Of a DNA stretch of 27,688 nt, positions 10,840 through 21,309 are shown in pieces. The position numbers and the translations under genes are program-made. Under the pieces are notes generated by a model, which saw only the letters and a program-made list of their open reading frames with translations, searched no databases and was not told the origin of the DNA. Source of the stretch: Isoetes engelmannii (lineage: Eukaryota > Streptophyta > Lycopodiopsida > Isoetales > Isoetaceae); the NCBI GenBank assembly GCA_011763485.2, contig JAANSK020071131.1, forward strand, positions 1-27,688. The letters are read 5' to 3'. Positions within the stretch are counted from its first letter, which is position 1, and each line of letters opens with the position of its first letter.

Positions 10840-13800
10840 TTATACTTCGTGCTCATATTTGCCTCCAAAGGTATATTTTGGTCCATCTTGGAATCGTTTA
10901 ACAGAGTAAGCACCAGGACCAGGAGTATCATTACCAGGTCCACTTGGCAAACGTACTCCTAAGCTGAATTTTGGAGGAGAACCATACTTCCATCCTGGTT
11001 GTGATGAATACGACCCCGGGCCAGGAGTGCTTTCCAGCTTTTTCTGTTTTACCCTCCGGTAGATGCTAAATGCAGGAGCACCCTCTTGGGGCTTAGCATT
11101 ATATTGCCCTGGTCCAGGTGTTAGAGAAGAATCTGAAACAATCTTCTTTCCACTAAGGCTGTAAGCAGGAGCACTTCTTGCAGTCAATGACGTAGATGCA
11201 TCATATGCTCCAGGTCCAAGAAGACTATCCAGCTTTACATGTACTGTTCTATGTCCCAAGCTATAAGCAGGGCCATGAGCGTAATGGTCCTGATATGTTC
11301 CTGGCCCAGGGCTTGGATCTTTAACATGTTCTTTTGTTTTCGAAAAGAGCGAAAAGGAAGGGCACTCTGATTTGCAACATACATCATAAGCCCCAGGTCC
11401 TGGTGTTTCCTCTTTCATCTTATGTATCACTCTATCACCAAAACTAAATGATGGGCCATTGGCTTCATCTTTTCCTGTCGTATGGGCCTTGCCATATATG
11501 CTAAATGATGGACCAATGGGCCCAAACTTGGGAGTATAAGCCCCTGGGCCAGGATTTTCATTTGCCTCATGAAACTGTGTCTTCCCTCCTAAAGAGTACG
11601 AGGAAGATGACATTGGCATGAAATATTTAGGATCATAAGCTCCTGGACCTGGTATATCTGCTACTTGTGATTGCAAAGGCTTGCCTCCAAGGCTGCAAGA
11701 TGGGCCTGTTGCTATTGGACACAATTTATATGCCCCGGGACCTGGACTTTCTTGAGAATCCACATTGTGAAGTCTTGTACCTAATGAATACGATGGAGCA
11801 CAGGATTTCTTTACTGTTGTGTATTCTCCTGGTCCAGGAACAATATCAGGCTCCTTTGCAGCATACTTAATCCCAAATCTGAAAGAAACTGAACATGGGC
11901 GATTTTCTGGATCATATTCCCCAGGACCTGGGACCATCTCGGAAGAGGCGCACTTCACTCTTGCTCCAAATGAATACATTGGACCCTCTACTCCTGTATA
12001 AATGGCATAGTTCCCTGGTCCTGGTACTTCATTGTTTTCTCTGGATGATGGCTTTCCAACAACGCTAAAATGGGGACCCTCTAGTGAATATCTTGGAGTA
12101 TAATACCCTGGACCAGGTGAGTCAGTTCCAGCCTTATTGACAAGCCTTTCTCCAATGCTGTAAGCAGGCGAAGCGGATGCCATGTCTGGATCATAAGCAC
12201 CTGGGCCAGGTTCTTGTGTCATCATCACTGTTGCAGGCTTGCCAGTAATACTAAATGCAGGCCCGGAAGACCTCAATTCCTGCTTGTACTCGCCTGGCCC
12301 TGGATTTGACTCCATGGTAAATGGCTGATGCAAAGCTCCTAGTGAATAAGAAGGTGCCTTTGGGGTCAACAACGAGGTTTTTATTTCATATGTACCTGGC
12401 CCAGGAATATCATCTTTTTGATGCATTACAGGGCGTGAATATAAGCTGAAGGCTGGGGAGTCGGTTACTGATTTGATAGCATAGGTTCCTGGACCAGGGG
12501 TATCTNNNNNNNNNNNNNNNNNNNNNNNNNNNNNNNNNNNNNNNNNNNNNNNNNNNNNNNNNNNNNNNNNNNNNNNNNNNNNNNNNNNNNNNNNNNNNNN
12601 NNNNNTGCACCAGGACCAGGAACTTCATTTATATTTGGAGTCTTGGTCCTTGAACCAATGCTAAATGAAGGAACATCTTTACCAAGACTTGAGATTTCCT
12701 CGTATGCTCCCGGTCCAGGAATATCATCTTTTTGATGCATTGCAGGGCGTGAATATAAGCTGAAGGCTGGGGAGTCGGTTACTGATTTGATAGCATAGGT
12801 TCCTGGACCAGGGGTATCTTCACAGGGTATTTCGTTCGACCGCATTCCAAATCCATAAATTGGTGCTTTCTCCTTTATCTGATCCATCTCGACATCATAT
12901 GCACCTGGTCCAGGTAGTGGAGAAGTAGAAGGAGTCCTTGGCTTCCCGATCAGACTGACACCATGGATCTTTTCTTCAGGAAGTGTATATGCACCAGGAC
13001 CAGGAACTTCATTTATATTTGGAGTCTTGGTCCTTGAACCAATGCTAAATGAAGGAACATCTTTACTAAGACTTGAAATTTCCTCATATGCTCCCGGTCC
13101 AGGACCTTCGGGAGCACCATGAATATGTGGCTTACCACCTAGGCTGAAAGCTGGACCACTCTTGATTGGTTGCAGTCTATAGCTTCCAGGTCCTGGATCG
13201 TCATCTGCACAGGCTTGCCTTAATTTACTACCAATGGTATATACAGGAGAGCTTGGCAATGAATCAATATTATAGGTCCCAGGACCAGGTAGAATTTCTT
13301 TGAAAGGTGAAACTCTTGGTTTCCATGACAGACTAAAACCATGGGCCCTTTCATCGGGAAGTGTATACGCACCAGGACCAGGGACTTCATCCATGTTTAA
13401 TGTTTTGATCCTTGCACCGATGCTGAAGGAAGGAACGTCTTTGCCAAGACTAGACATGTCCATGTATGCCCCAGGACCAGGGCTCTGTGGAGCTCCTTGA
13501 CTCTGCAGTTTACCACCTATTGTAAAAGCTGGACTACCCTTGATTGGATGGGCTCTATAGCTGCCGGGTCCGGGATCATCATCTGGACAGGGTTGCTTTA
13601 TCCTATCACCGATGGTATAGGCAGGAGAACTTGGTAATGAATCAACATCATATGTCCCAGGACCAGGCACAATTTCTCTGGAGGCAGAAACTATTGGTTT
13701 CCCTGTTAGGCTAAAACCATGGGCTTTTCCTTCAGGAAGTGCATATGCACCAGGCCCAGGAACTCCTCTCTTGTCTGGAGTCTTGGTCCTTGTGCCAATG

Positions 13801-16526
13801 CTGAATGAAGGGACATCTTTGCCGAGATTCTTTGAGCTGTCCGTATATGCTCCAGGCCCAGGGCCCTGAGCAGCTCCCTGAATTTGTGGCTTACCTCCTA
13901 TGCTGAAAGATGGGCTACTCTGGATTGGGTGCATTCTATAGCTGCCAGGTCCTGGATAATTTTCTTCACATTCTTGTCTTATTCTACCACCAATGCTATA
14001 TGCAGAAGAGCTTGGCACTGAATCAATATTATAGGCTCCAGGGCCAGGCACTACCTCTGTCGAGGCAGCAATTCTTGGCTTCCCTGTCAGACTGAAACCA
14101 TGGTCCCTTTCTTCAGGGAGTGTATATGCACCAGGTCCAGGAACTTCACTCTTGTCTGAAGTCTTGGTCCTTGCACCAATGCTAAATGAAGGGACCTCTT
14201 TGCCAAAATTCGAGCTGTCCACGTATGTTCCAGGTCCAGGGCCCTCAGAAGCTACATGAAGCTGTGGCTTACTCCCCATACTAAAAGCTGGGCTCTTGTG
14301 GATCGAGTGAACTCTATAGCTGCCAGGTCCTAGATCATTTTGTTCAGAGACTTGCCTTATTCTACCACCAATGCTATATGCAGGAGAAGTTGGCATTGAA
14401 TCAACATTATAGGTCCCAGGACCAGGCACGAATTCTCTGGAGGGAGCACTCCTTGGCTTCCCTACTAAACTATAACCCTGGACCCGTTCTTCAGGTAGTG
14501 TATATGCACCAGGTCCAGGAACTTCATTCTTGTTAGGAGTCTTGGTCTTTGTACCAATGCTAAACGAATGGACATCTTTGTGAAAATTAGAACTGTCCAC
14601 ATATGCCCCAGGGCCCGGGCTCTCTTGAGCTTCTTGAGTTTGCAATTTGCTTCCTATGCTAAAAGCTGGACTATTTTTAATAGGGTAAGCTCTATAGCTG
14701 CCGGGTCCTGGACCATCATCTGCACAGGGCTGCCTTATTCTACCACCAATGCTATATGCAGGAGAATTTGGCTTTGAATCAACGTCATAAGTCCCTGGGC
14801 CAGGCATTACTTCTCTGGAGGCCATTGCAACCCGAGACCTGATAGAGAAGCTTGGACCATATGGTTGTGGATGATGTCCATATGAACCTGGACCAGGAAA
14901 CCTGTCATTCGAAAGAGGGCTGATCTTTATTCCTAAGCTGTATGATGGGGAGGTTTTCAATATAGGTGACAAATTGGTTGTATAAGCTCCAGCTCCTGGC
15001 AAAGAATCTGCAAGGGAACAGTCACCCTTGTATCCAAGACTAAAAGCAGGTCCACTTGGCTTTGCATTCACATAATATGTACCCGGTCCAGGGCCCTCGG
15101 AGTTGCATTTTTTGGCTAGCTTGCTCCCTATGCTGAACGATGGGGAAGCCTTTTCTGATCTCACCTCATATGCCCCTGGTCCAGGATTAGGCTCTCTGCT
15201 AGACCTGCACCTCTTAGATGTTGTCTTACCCATTGGACCATGAGCTCTCAATTTTGTCTTATATTTCCTGCAGGGAAAGCTATACTTGCGGGATGTAGTA
15301 GGTGCAGTTGGAGAAGTATTTGCTTTTGAGCTGCTTTTCAAATCATGCATGCCTGCACCTGCACCTGGTGTTCCATGTACTAGCTGTGGACCAGCCTTCT
15401 TCCCTATAGTATGGGGAGGTGCAACAGACGTAGGTTTTGATTGGTGCTTATCTAGATCGGGAACATGATCTAGTGCAGGCTTGGCCATATTTTCTTTCAA
15501 CTCGTGAGAATTGGAGGTTGGACTTTCATCTTTTCTAGGTTCAGGATGAATTTTCTTGAACATGCTATATGAAGGAGGTTCTCTAGAATTCTGCATTTCA
15601 TACCCTTCACTCTCGTTGATTGATCTTTCACTTGAAAAGGCTGGAGAAACTTTTCCGGCTTGGGGGGCATATGCTCCTGGACAAGGAACATGACTGTCAT
15701 ATGGAGCTAAATCCTTAAGTCCCATGCTATATGCTGGAAATGTGGAACCATGATCAACCTTATAACTTCCTGAGCCTTGTTCCCATGAAGAGATCTTCCC
15801 TTCCCTTGTGGAACTTGAAGCATCTGATACAGTATAGCTGCCTGCTCCTTTAGTCCCATCTTCTTTCTGTAAACCATCCTTCATAGCAAGCCCCATGACA
15901 CGTCCCTTGTGCACAGGCTTATAAGCATATGCTCTAGGTCTGGGGACTGTCTCCATCATGGCTTTCAACCTCTTACTCATAAAGGCTGGCTGACCGAATT
16001 TTTTCCCTACACTATACTTACCTGGTCTTGGAGAAAAAGAACTGATATATTGCATTGTTTTCTTCCCAAAGCTGTCCATGTACTTGGATTGGTACCAACC
16101 AGGTCCAGGATTCCCTCCTGTGTTGTTCTCTGCTTTCTTTCTTCCAATGGAGAAAGCCAAAGAGGTAGAGACTGGCTTTGGGTCATAATAATTTGGTGCA
16201 GGGACATTTGAGTGTGCTGTCAGAGTAGGTGACTCTTTGGAACCGAAGGAATAAGCAGCAGGCCTGGGAAATGGATCTATTGGAGGTCCGTTATACCATC
16301 CAGGACCTGGGTTTTCATCACACTTCGTCTCATGCTTACCTTTGATTGTAAATGCAGGACCTTCTGCCTTGAATCTAGGAGTGTAGTTCCCAGGGCCCGG
16401 TTTTTCTTCTTGACTCAGATCATTACACTTTCTACCAATCGAGTATGCTGGAGCATACACTTGTGGTCTGCTTACTGGGGAACTTGGCAATGGTATAGGA
16501 ATATCGGGCAGTTGCGGAGTTGCCAT
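10840..16526 (-). CDS. Giant SHIPPO (sperm-tail PG-rich) repeat protein, ODF3/STPG family
   Basis: This is a single long reading frame built of about 50 modules of roughly 31-34 residues, each with PGPGxY followed by a (P)xFS(I/L)G(x)(K/R) half. That is the SHIPPO repeat (Pfam PF07004) of ODF3/CIMAP and STPG proteins, which are associated with ciliary and flagellar microtubules. In a land plant the likely site is the sperm flagellum. The start ATG at 16,526 has a good context (CCCATGGC), and an in-frame TAA lies 13 codons upstream. Zones: residues 1-145, a few good modules (EKPGPGNY, ENPGPGWY); 145-445, degenerate modules such as PRPRAY, GAGSY and PCPGAY; 446-574, four regular modules; 575-1,204, five copies of a four-module unit; then a 384-bp tandem duplication; then 16 C-terminal modules ending YTFGGKYEHEV. 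A 100-N gap interrupts the sequence. With the predicted 170-base filling the protein is about 1,918 residues, several times longer than animal ODF3 (about 250). No intron interrupts the visible coding sequence. There is no signal peptide or membrane segment. Confidence 0.9.
12407..13104 (-). repeat. Recent 384-bp tandem duplication inside the SHIPPO gene
   Basis: Unit A is 12,721-13,104 and unit B is 12,407-12,720, the latter containing the gap. Each codes for four modules, from AYEEISSL through MHQKDDIPGPG. The 115 bases at 12,606-12,720 match 12,990-13,104 with 3 differences. The 99 bases at 12,407-12,505 match 12,721-12,819 with 1 difference. Visible identity is therefore about 98%, much higher than between the other repeat units. 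The visible amino-acid changes are Ser to Gly (SLSKD/SLGKD) and Ala to Val (RPAMH/RPVMH). The copy junction at 12,720/12,721 lies inside one contig, so at least that part of the duplication is not created by the gap. Confidence 0.85.
12506..12605. other. Assembly gap (100 N)
   Basis: Exactly 100 unknown bases, the conventional placeholder for a gap of unknown length. It lies inside the second copy of the 384-bp duplication. The frame before it (codon starts at coordinates of remainder 2 modulo 3) and after it (remainder 0) disagree only because 100 is an arbitrary length. From the offsets of the flanks to unit A (384 on one side, 314 on the other) the missing stretch should be 170 bases. Confidence 0.95.
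12915..14804 (-). repeat. Higher-order repeat: five copies of a four-module SHIPPO unit
   Basis: Each copy of about 378-381 bp has four distinguishable modules in fixed order: PGPGTYDVDS..SPAYSIGGRIRQ, then PGPGSYR..PIK..PAFSIGGK, then PGPGAY.DSS..KDVPSFSIG, then VPGPGAYTLPEER..GFSLTGKP. The same codon of the fourth module lies at 12,990, 13,368, 13,746, 14,127 and 14,505, so the spacings are 378, 378, 381 and 378. All spacings are multiples of three. The copies differ by many substitutions, so this array is older than the 384-bp duplication beside it. Confidence 0.85.
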
Positions 16527-17400
16527 GGGACGAATAGTTCTGAAACTAGAATGTATGAAGGGTTACCATGGAAAATTCTGTTGTGTCCGATGCAAAGTGG
16601 TAAGACATAAAAGGAATGGATTGAAGCAGTGCTCTAAGCTAAAGTTCGAGGATTTGCACTTGCAATTCTCTTGCTACCTCTTTTGGCAGTCCTGTGTATC
16701 ACATAACAAATGTTAGGTAACAAGCATATACTCTTTATCATGGCTGTCATCAGCAGGATAGTCACTATAATTTGAAAATCATTATCATCACTATTACATA
16801 TGTCAAAATAAACCTATTGCATCTGAACATAAAAGCTTTTTGTTGTGGAGGTAAACCTATTGAGTCCCAACAAAAGCCTTCTTGTTTTTGGTGCTCTAAG
16901 GTTTGAATGTGTTACAGTCTTAGAATTGGACATAGATTTACAGTTTTTTGTTTTACGTTACACATGTTAACTGTGATGTATTTATTACAATGTGAAAATG
17001 AACTTCAAACCAATCTAAAATATTTCAAGTTTTATTTAAAGCATCTTCATTTAAGAACCAAATAATTTGCGCAGAACTAGATTTAAAGGGTTTGAAGAGT
17101 TAATACATTGCAGAAACTTCTATGGAAATGAGCCCCGTTCTAGAGCAAACAAGACTCACCAGGAATCGGGTCAGGACGATTGAAGCTCTACTTACTATTA
17201 GGTCTTTCGATCATTCTTCTACGGGATTGAATTGACAACAAAATTCCAACGATTGTGTGATACATTCTTCTGGATTGAAAAAATGAAGGAACACATGCCC
17301 TCGACTGGCGAACGAACCCTATATTGCAAAAACCTACACCGTCCAACCCAGATCGCAAAGGCATCAGCTTGACAAACAAGTTTTATGCAAGGTATAAGGA
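16527..17400 (-). promoter_or_regulatory. Probable 5' leader of the SHIPPO gene with a candidate UTR intron
   Basis: On the - strand upstream of the ATG a consensus donor (AATA|GTAAGT, intron beginning 17,195) and an acceptor (CGGACACAACAG, ending 16,578) would remove a 618-bp intron. That leaves a short leader next to the start codon. The upstream part (about 17,196-17,400) would be the first noncoding exon. No TATA box or start site can be fixed. Sperm-lineage expression is expected from the protein family, but no motif here shows it. Confidence 0.3.
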
Positions 17401-17730
17401 TATACCAGTTGAGGATTCCTGCCTGGATGTCAAACTACAACCATGACAAAATCGGGTTTACATGATTTTATTGTTTCCGTGAACCACCATTAGGTGGAAT
17501 TTCCTGACGTCGCTGCCGCCTGCCAGTTTTCCACCCGGAATCGATGTGGTAAGAGGAGTCATATTTGAACCCAAAACCGAGCTAGCATGGTCCTGAGAAT
17601 ACATAAAAGTAAACATGAAGCATCTACAGACCGCGCTTCCACCTGGAATCGACTCTTACTAGCGGTTACCTAGCACATGTCCGGCAAACTTGGAGGAAGT
17701 AAAAGTAGCTAAGGGCAGTTTCCCATGGGC
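17401..17730. other. GC-richer region upstream of the SHIPPO gene
   Basis: This stretch is locally richer in G+C (for example 'gacgtcgctgccgcctgccag' split around 17,505) than its surroundings and lies where the promoter would be expected. TGACGTC-like and CACGT-like hexamers are present by eye, but I cannot tell them from chance. No gene was seen. Confidence 0.25.
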
Positions 17731-17876
17731 ACAAAACCTCAAGGTTTTCCTGAAAATCTTTCATGTCCCCATGAACACCCTACACAAAACCTCGAGGTTT
17801 TCCTGAAAATCTTTCATGTCCCCATGAACACCCTACACATCCTGAAGATCTTTCATGTTCCCATTAACACCTTACC
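17731..17876. repeat. 53-bp tandem repeat, about 2.75 copies
   Basis: The unit beginning 'acaaaacctc.aggttttcc' and ending 'catgaacaccctac' occurs at 17,731 and 17,784, with a single base difference. A third, internally shortened and more diverged copy runs from 17,837 to about 17,876. It lies roughly 1.2 kb upstream of the SHIPPO start codon. Confidence 0.85.
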
Positions 17877-20571
17877 TAGAGGAGCTCTCAAGTTTTCGAC
17901 CTGAAACCAAGAATTGTTGCTCTAATTCTGGATGCTGAGGCCAAGACCTCGTTTTGTCCTCTTGTAGATTTCTATAATACATATTGAGACGTTCGAAGAT
18001 AACAGAACCATTGCAGTTCGATGTTGACCTTGAGCCTTCTAGCTCTTGTCCTTGTATCCGTGTTCTCTCTTTGGGCTCATGTTCTTTGTAATATGATAGT
18101 GTATCATATTCAGTTTGCTCACATATCTCTCGTGTATTTTCTCTTGTTTTCTCGTAGGTTCTTGATAGTTTAAATCACAATCCTTTACCTGGTTCTTGTC
18201 TGTTCTAAATCTAGTCTCTTTGACTCTTCTTATCCTTGTGTTCTCATTATATAGGATGTTGTAGCAAGTAAGGAAGTTATAGCGACTCTTATGCAATAAG
18301 TGGAGCAGCTTGCTCAAGTGTGCCAGAGTCTTTTTTTGACATTTCAGTGTGAGATGATCTTTATTATGTTGGATATATATGGCAAATATGACATGTAATA
18401 CACCAATTTTGGATATGGCAGTGTTGTGCAAGACTCCCCAATACTACCATGATTCCAATACATATTGAACACTAGAGCATTAATCACTACAATATGGGAC
18501 TCAACAACAGGGTCAAGGATATAACCCTGAATGGATGAGCCTGCCTTGCTACAATGAAAATAGCATGCTTTGAAAACCCAAACATGTAACTCTATTTTGC
18601 TCAACCCTTTTTCTCAAAGCATTTATAGCAAAAGGACCTTCCTGATGTTGGACATAGCCAGCGATCCCTGCTCTTCATGTTTGGATTGGTCCAGAACTAA
18701 AATATGTCTCTGAAGCTCCTCTCATGTTGATGTTCAAGCTCATCTTTCAAACCACCCTCAAGCTTTGCAATGGAACTCTCCACCCTCAAGCTTTGCAATG
18801 GAACTCTCTATATCAAAGTCTAGAGCATGAAACCAATATTTTGTTGAGTTGCTTATGTTCTCATAGCATGTTTTATCTCAATAAGTAGTCCATCCAGAGA
18901 CAATGCTAATCGCATTGTGGCTCATGAAGGGCAATAAGAAAGGCAACAAAGCTCGAAGGAATAACAAAATCACGAAGCTAGAGTTGACAAAGTAGAATTT
19001 AGTTTTATTATCTTAAAGTCATTTGTGGTGTCTCAGTTTCAAGAGAAATTGCCATTGCTATAGTCCCAATCTGCATGTAATAGTGTTTGGCTATACGTCC
19101 TGTTCTTGCATGTTCTCAAAACTTGCCGAAAGCTAGTATGCACGAGCTCTTATCCAACAAAAAAAATAAAAGTGGCATCATCTGGAAATACGCATTTCTC
19201 ATAGCATTCCGGCACTTCCATCCCAAGTTCGTTTTCAGCAATGAGACATAGCAGGACATGTCAATGGCTCTGTCATCGGCATCTTTGCGTATTGGGCATT
19301 TCAGAAAATATTTGTTGTCACAGGATATATGCATTGATTGACTGGTGCCCATCTAATGGAACTGTGGTTTGAGGTATGCAACTTGCCAAGTTGTGGGGGT
19401 GCAAGCTCAAAGCTTATCACCTAAGATCTGGTTTTTCTAGCACATATATGTCATACAGATGGTGCAAGTCATGCTACCTTAGAATGAAAGCATGAAGTAG
19501 GTTTCTGGATACAAACATTGATACATCTCTACATGCAGTTAGTGAAACGATAATCTCATCTAAGTTTCTGATTATGGTCATGCATTTGTTCAAGGAAACC
19601 TAAGACCTGACGTTTGTATTGCAAGAATACAAAGCCTATACTTGGTGGGCTGCTCATTATCAATCCTTCCTGACTAGAAAGTATTTGATGAGTTGGAAAT
19701 ACCTCCAGAGGTTGAGGGTGGTATTTTGTGAAAACTTCAGGGCTTATCCCAAATATAAGCCTTTCATATTTTGTTTCACTGAAAGGTTTAAATAGAGGCC
19801 TAATACACATTACCTGCTGCAAGCTGGTAACTGGTTTTTCGCATTTAGAGCCTTGGATTCAATGCATTTCGTATTCTAGAATTATAAGTAGAATAGTTTT
19901 GAGAAACCTTGGCAGCATTGCAAGTTCCTTCATGGCACAAACATTCCTCCCTGGCTCATTTTATTGAGGTGTCTTCTGTTATAATATTCGGAGAAGAACC
20001 TCTAGATGTGCATCATTATTAAATGGTATTATGCATCGTAAATAAACCTTGCCTGATATACATTGTGTAAAGGCTTCTCTGAAGACCTGGATGTCTCAGC
20101 GACTAGTCTAGGTCTTGTTAGCTGTAGAGTTTATAGCACCTAAGTAACCATTATCATTTGATAGAGAAATTAACAAGAAGAGATGTAGTAAGATGCCACA
20201 TAATGGTTCGGCCACAACTTAGCATGTTTGGAATTTCAAGATTTAGTAATTTGAGAACCAACGTTTACTAGCTGGCTGATAATCCAAGCTATAAAGAGGC
20301 CCAAATCCTGTGCAAATATGGAACTGCAAGCACTTGTCTGGAGTACAGTTCCATTGCTTCAAACAACATTTATGTTTATTTACCACTTGCGCTTAAGATT
20401 GTTGGCTTACCTTCTCAAATGAGGAACTTGGGATATCCAGACAAACTAAAATTCCTTTAAACTTAGAACTTGATCTGCACAAAAATTGATAAAGCAAGCA
20501 GATGAATGGACGCGTCTAAAAATAAGAGTGACTGTATCAATTGCAACAAGGAATTTTGAACTTTAAAACTT
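17877..20571. other. Unassigned DNA with one 28-bp tandem duplication
   Basis: 'caccctcaagctttgcaatg' begins at 18,753 and again at 18,781, giving two copies of a 28-bp unit (18,753-18,808). Several open frames of 60-130 codons occur on both strands. I recognise no domain in any of them and they do not form exon chains that I can support. Confidence 0.35.
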
Positions 20572-20850
20572 ACTTAATGTCGTAATGCCTCCAATTTTAC
20601 TTAATTCCGTAATGTCTCCAATTTTATATCTCCGCCTGCACACAAGAGATAGAACAAGTAATGCTTCAGAGAATGCTTGTCTCTCTCCAAAGATCCTAAT
20701 CAGCGGAATTCGAAATTTTACTTATTATCTCCACACTGCGGCTGCAGCAAGAACGAGCCAATTCAAATTCCAGTTCTCTCTAAAGCGGGCATAACTTCCA
20801 ACGCTACCCACGAATGAACGCTACCAACGTACCCACGAACGAGTGCAAAA
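20572..20850. repeat. 27-bp direct duplication and short 'acccacgaacg' repeats
   Basis: 'acttaat..cgtaatg.ctccaatttt' occurs at 20,572 and 20,599, two diverged copies of a 27-bp unit. At about 20,795-20,842 the phrase 'aacgctac..acg..cccacgaa.g' repeats. Nothing else was recognised. Confidence 0.6.
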
Positions 20851-21309
20851 CTTTTGTGTGTAGTTTCCAATGAAAACATTTTTTCATAAAAATACTAGTA
20901 ATGGTCCCCAGAGTTGTTGGGCATAAGATTGATCTGTAAATGTTTTGCCTGCAATTAGAAAAGCTTGCAGTAATAATCCAACTTTTATAACTTCTTATTA
21001 TAACAAAAACATTTCAAAGTTTTAACAACGATTAAAAAGAAATCTGGCTCCATGTTAGATGGTGTTGCATCCGTATTTTTGAGCTTTGAGTGATGATTGT
21101 TCGTAGCAACTTTGAGTGAGGGAAGTGTCAATCTAAGCATGTTTTGAGGTGAGACTTAGTCAAAGTCTATAACTATGGTCAAAGTTTATAACTCTTTGCG
21201 AGGCTGAGCATAAGATGGCAGATTGTAAATGATGAATTGGAGTCGTAATCTTCGATATACATAAAGATCATAGCTCTCTGCCCAAAATATTTTTGGTGAA
21301 ACAGTAATG
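20851..21309. other. Unassigned AT-rich DNA
   Basis: No gene or strong repeat was seen. A short phrase, 'caaagt.tataac', appears twice near 21,162 and 21,180. Confidence 0.4.

Noticed and set aside
11819-12001. + strand open frame with SPGPGT motifs opposite the SHIPPO gene
   Set aside because: It is a shadow caused by the near-palindromic PGPG codons. It is short, and the - strand frame is open for 5.7 kb.
10840-12426. A second, separate SHIPPO gene starting at the Met at 12,426
   Set aside because: The same frame continues upstream to the gap edge at 12,505 with good SHIPPO modules, and the Met lies inside a duplicated module. The split is an artefact of the gap length.
12410-12628. Separate short gene spanning the N gap
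   Set aside because: It exists only because runs of N were translated as X, and its flanks are out-of-frame readings of the SHIPPO gene.
17731-17876. CRISPR-like array
   Set aside because: Fewer than three contiguous copies with no unique spacers; it is a plain tandem repeat in eukaryotic DNA.
18039-18604. 130- and 86-codon frames on the - strand
   Set aside because: They overlap each other, have no family resemblance and no splice context.
19556-19822. 88-codon - strand frame with a protein-like look
   Set aside because: No domain was recognised, and no neighbouring exon or transposon parts were found. Its length is within chance for this much sequence.
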